NCBI RefSeq assembly: GCF_024529955.1
Contig: NZ_AP024855.1
Location: 310,001-374,000, forward strand
Direction: 5' to 3'
DNA: 64,000 bases
From: Photobacterium toruni
Lineage (GTDB): Bacteria > Pseudomonadota > Gammaproteobacteria > Enterobacterales > Vibrionaceae
Positions within the stretch are counted from its first letter, which is position 1, and each line of letters opens with the position of its first letter. The notes under the pieces are model-generated. The model searched no databases. It saw nothing but the letters and a program-made list of their open reading frames with translations, and was not told the DNA's origin. Made by a program: the position numbers and the translations under genes. Shown here in pieces: positions 63,693-64,000 of the stretch.

Positions 63693-64000
63693 TTACTCAG
63701 GCAGTACCCAATCAGGACGAGGAAAATGGCAGGTATAACCATTAGGTTGATGTAATAAATAATCTTGATGTTCAGACTCTGCATGCCAAAAATCACCCGC
63801 TGGCACAACTTCCGTCACGATTAGTCCCGGCCACACACGAGAAGCATCCATCCGTTTAATCAGATCTTCAGCAATGGCTTTTTGCTCATTTGAGGTATAA
63901 AAAATAGCTGAGCGATAAGATGTACCAAGGTCATTACCTTGACGATTTATGGTCGATGGATCATGTATTTGAAAAAAGTAAGCGAGGATTTTAGTAAAAC
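63693..64000 (-). CDS. msrA: Peptide methionine sulfoxide reductase MsrA (5' part outside the window)
   Basis: The last 101 codons are inside the window. [29 protein letters not shown] and the closing [13 protein letters not shown] are standard MsrA blocks. The catalytic GCFW motif lies upstream, beyond base 64000. MsrA repairs oxidised methionine using thioredoxin. The stop TAA is at 63693-63695. About half of a typical enzyme is visible. Confidence 0.9.
   Translation of the reverse strand, partial: FTKILAYFFQIHDPSTINRQGNDLGTSYRSAIFYTSNEQKAIAEDLIKRMDASRVWPGLIVTEVVPAGDFWHAESEHQDYLLHQPNGYTCHFPRPDWVLPE

Noticed and set aside
1..64000. CRISPR arrays and rRNA or tRNA genes
   Set aside because: No regularly spaced direct repeats of CRISPR type and no tRNA or rRNA signature were seen when reading both strands by eye; a tRNAscan-SE and CRISPRfinder run would settle this.

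Overview
The window comes from an A+T-rich gammaproteobacterial chromosome, most likely Vibrionaceae and probably Photobacterium. This rests on recognisable housekeeping genes (NfsB-type nitroreductase, YlqF GTPase, OmpA porin, YbiT ABC-F protein, PpiB, RoxA/YcfD, DUF3297, MsrA) and on the compact layout with back-to-back bidirectional terminators. No alignment could be run, so the genus is an inference.

Layout. 1-10.5 kb is ordinary chromosome: the end of a beta-ketoacyl synthase gene, a GlxA-type regulator, a histidine phosphatase, an iron-sulfur flavoprotein oxidoreductase, a nitroreductase/monooxygenase pair, a patatin-like lipase and a potassium channel. From about 10.8 to 13.0 kb lies a graveyard: a broken ridA-like gene, a urease alpha-subunit relic with a large internal deletion, and pieces of IS1595-, IS256- and IS3-like elements.

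13.0-22.4 kb is the most interesting part. It is a single-strand, very A+T-rich gene cluster that looks like an undescribed modified-bacteriocin (microcin/RiPP) system. It holds a 93-residue glycine-rich precursor with a double-glycine leader, a C39-peptidase ABC exporter, an HlyD-type adaptor, a radical SAM enzyme, an HlyC-type acyltransferase with both catalytic residues, a divergent SelO/YdiU-like kinase-fold protein, a family 2 glycosyltransferase, a hexapeptide acetyltransferase and two small membrane proteins that could give immunity (one frameshifted). In outline it resembles the microcin H47/E492 clusters, but the enzyme set differs. The precursor has no lysine and no cysteine, which limits what the acyltransferase and radical SAM enzyme can be doing.

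22.8-31.7 kb continues the accessory region. It has an IS3 orfA remnant joined to a decayed peptidase-like gene, a 990-residue SF1 helicase with an embedded nuclease-like segment and zinc-ribbon tail, a NERD-domain helicase broken by a 13-bp tandem duplication, and a methyltransferase/phospholipase D-helicase pair. This may be a nucleic-acid defence island.

31.9-63.7 kb returns to ordinary chromosome: YlqF, an MFS transporter behind a foldable leader, a ROK kinase, a RodA paralogue, OmpA, thioesterase, PTS-like permease, periplasmic-type DNA ligase, cytochrome c, FUSC protein, MarC, YbiT, PpiB, TDT and EamA transporters, RoxA, an old-yellow-enzyme reductase, an editing deacylase, DUF3297, maltose acetyltransferase and the end of msrA. 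It is interrupted by three near-identical 1026-bp IS1595-family copies. Two have perfect 8-bp target duplications; the third abuts a truncated tnpB and has none. A HigB-like toxin gene near the right edge is frameshifted in a T run. No rRNA or tRNA gene and no CRISPR array was seen.
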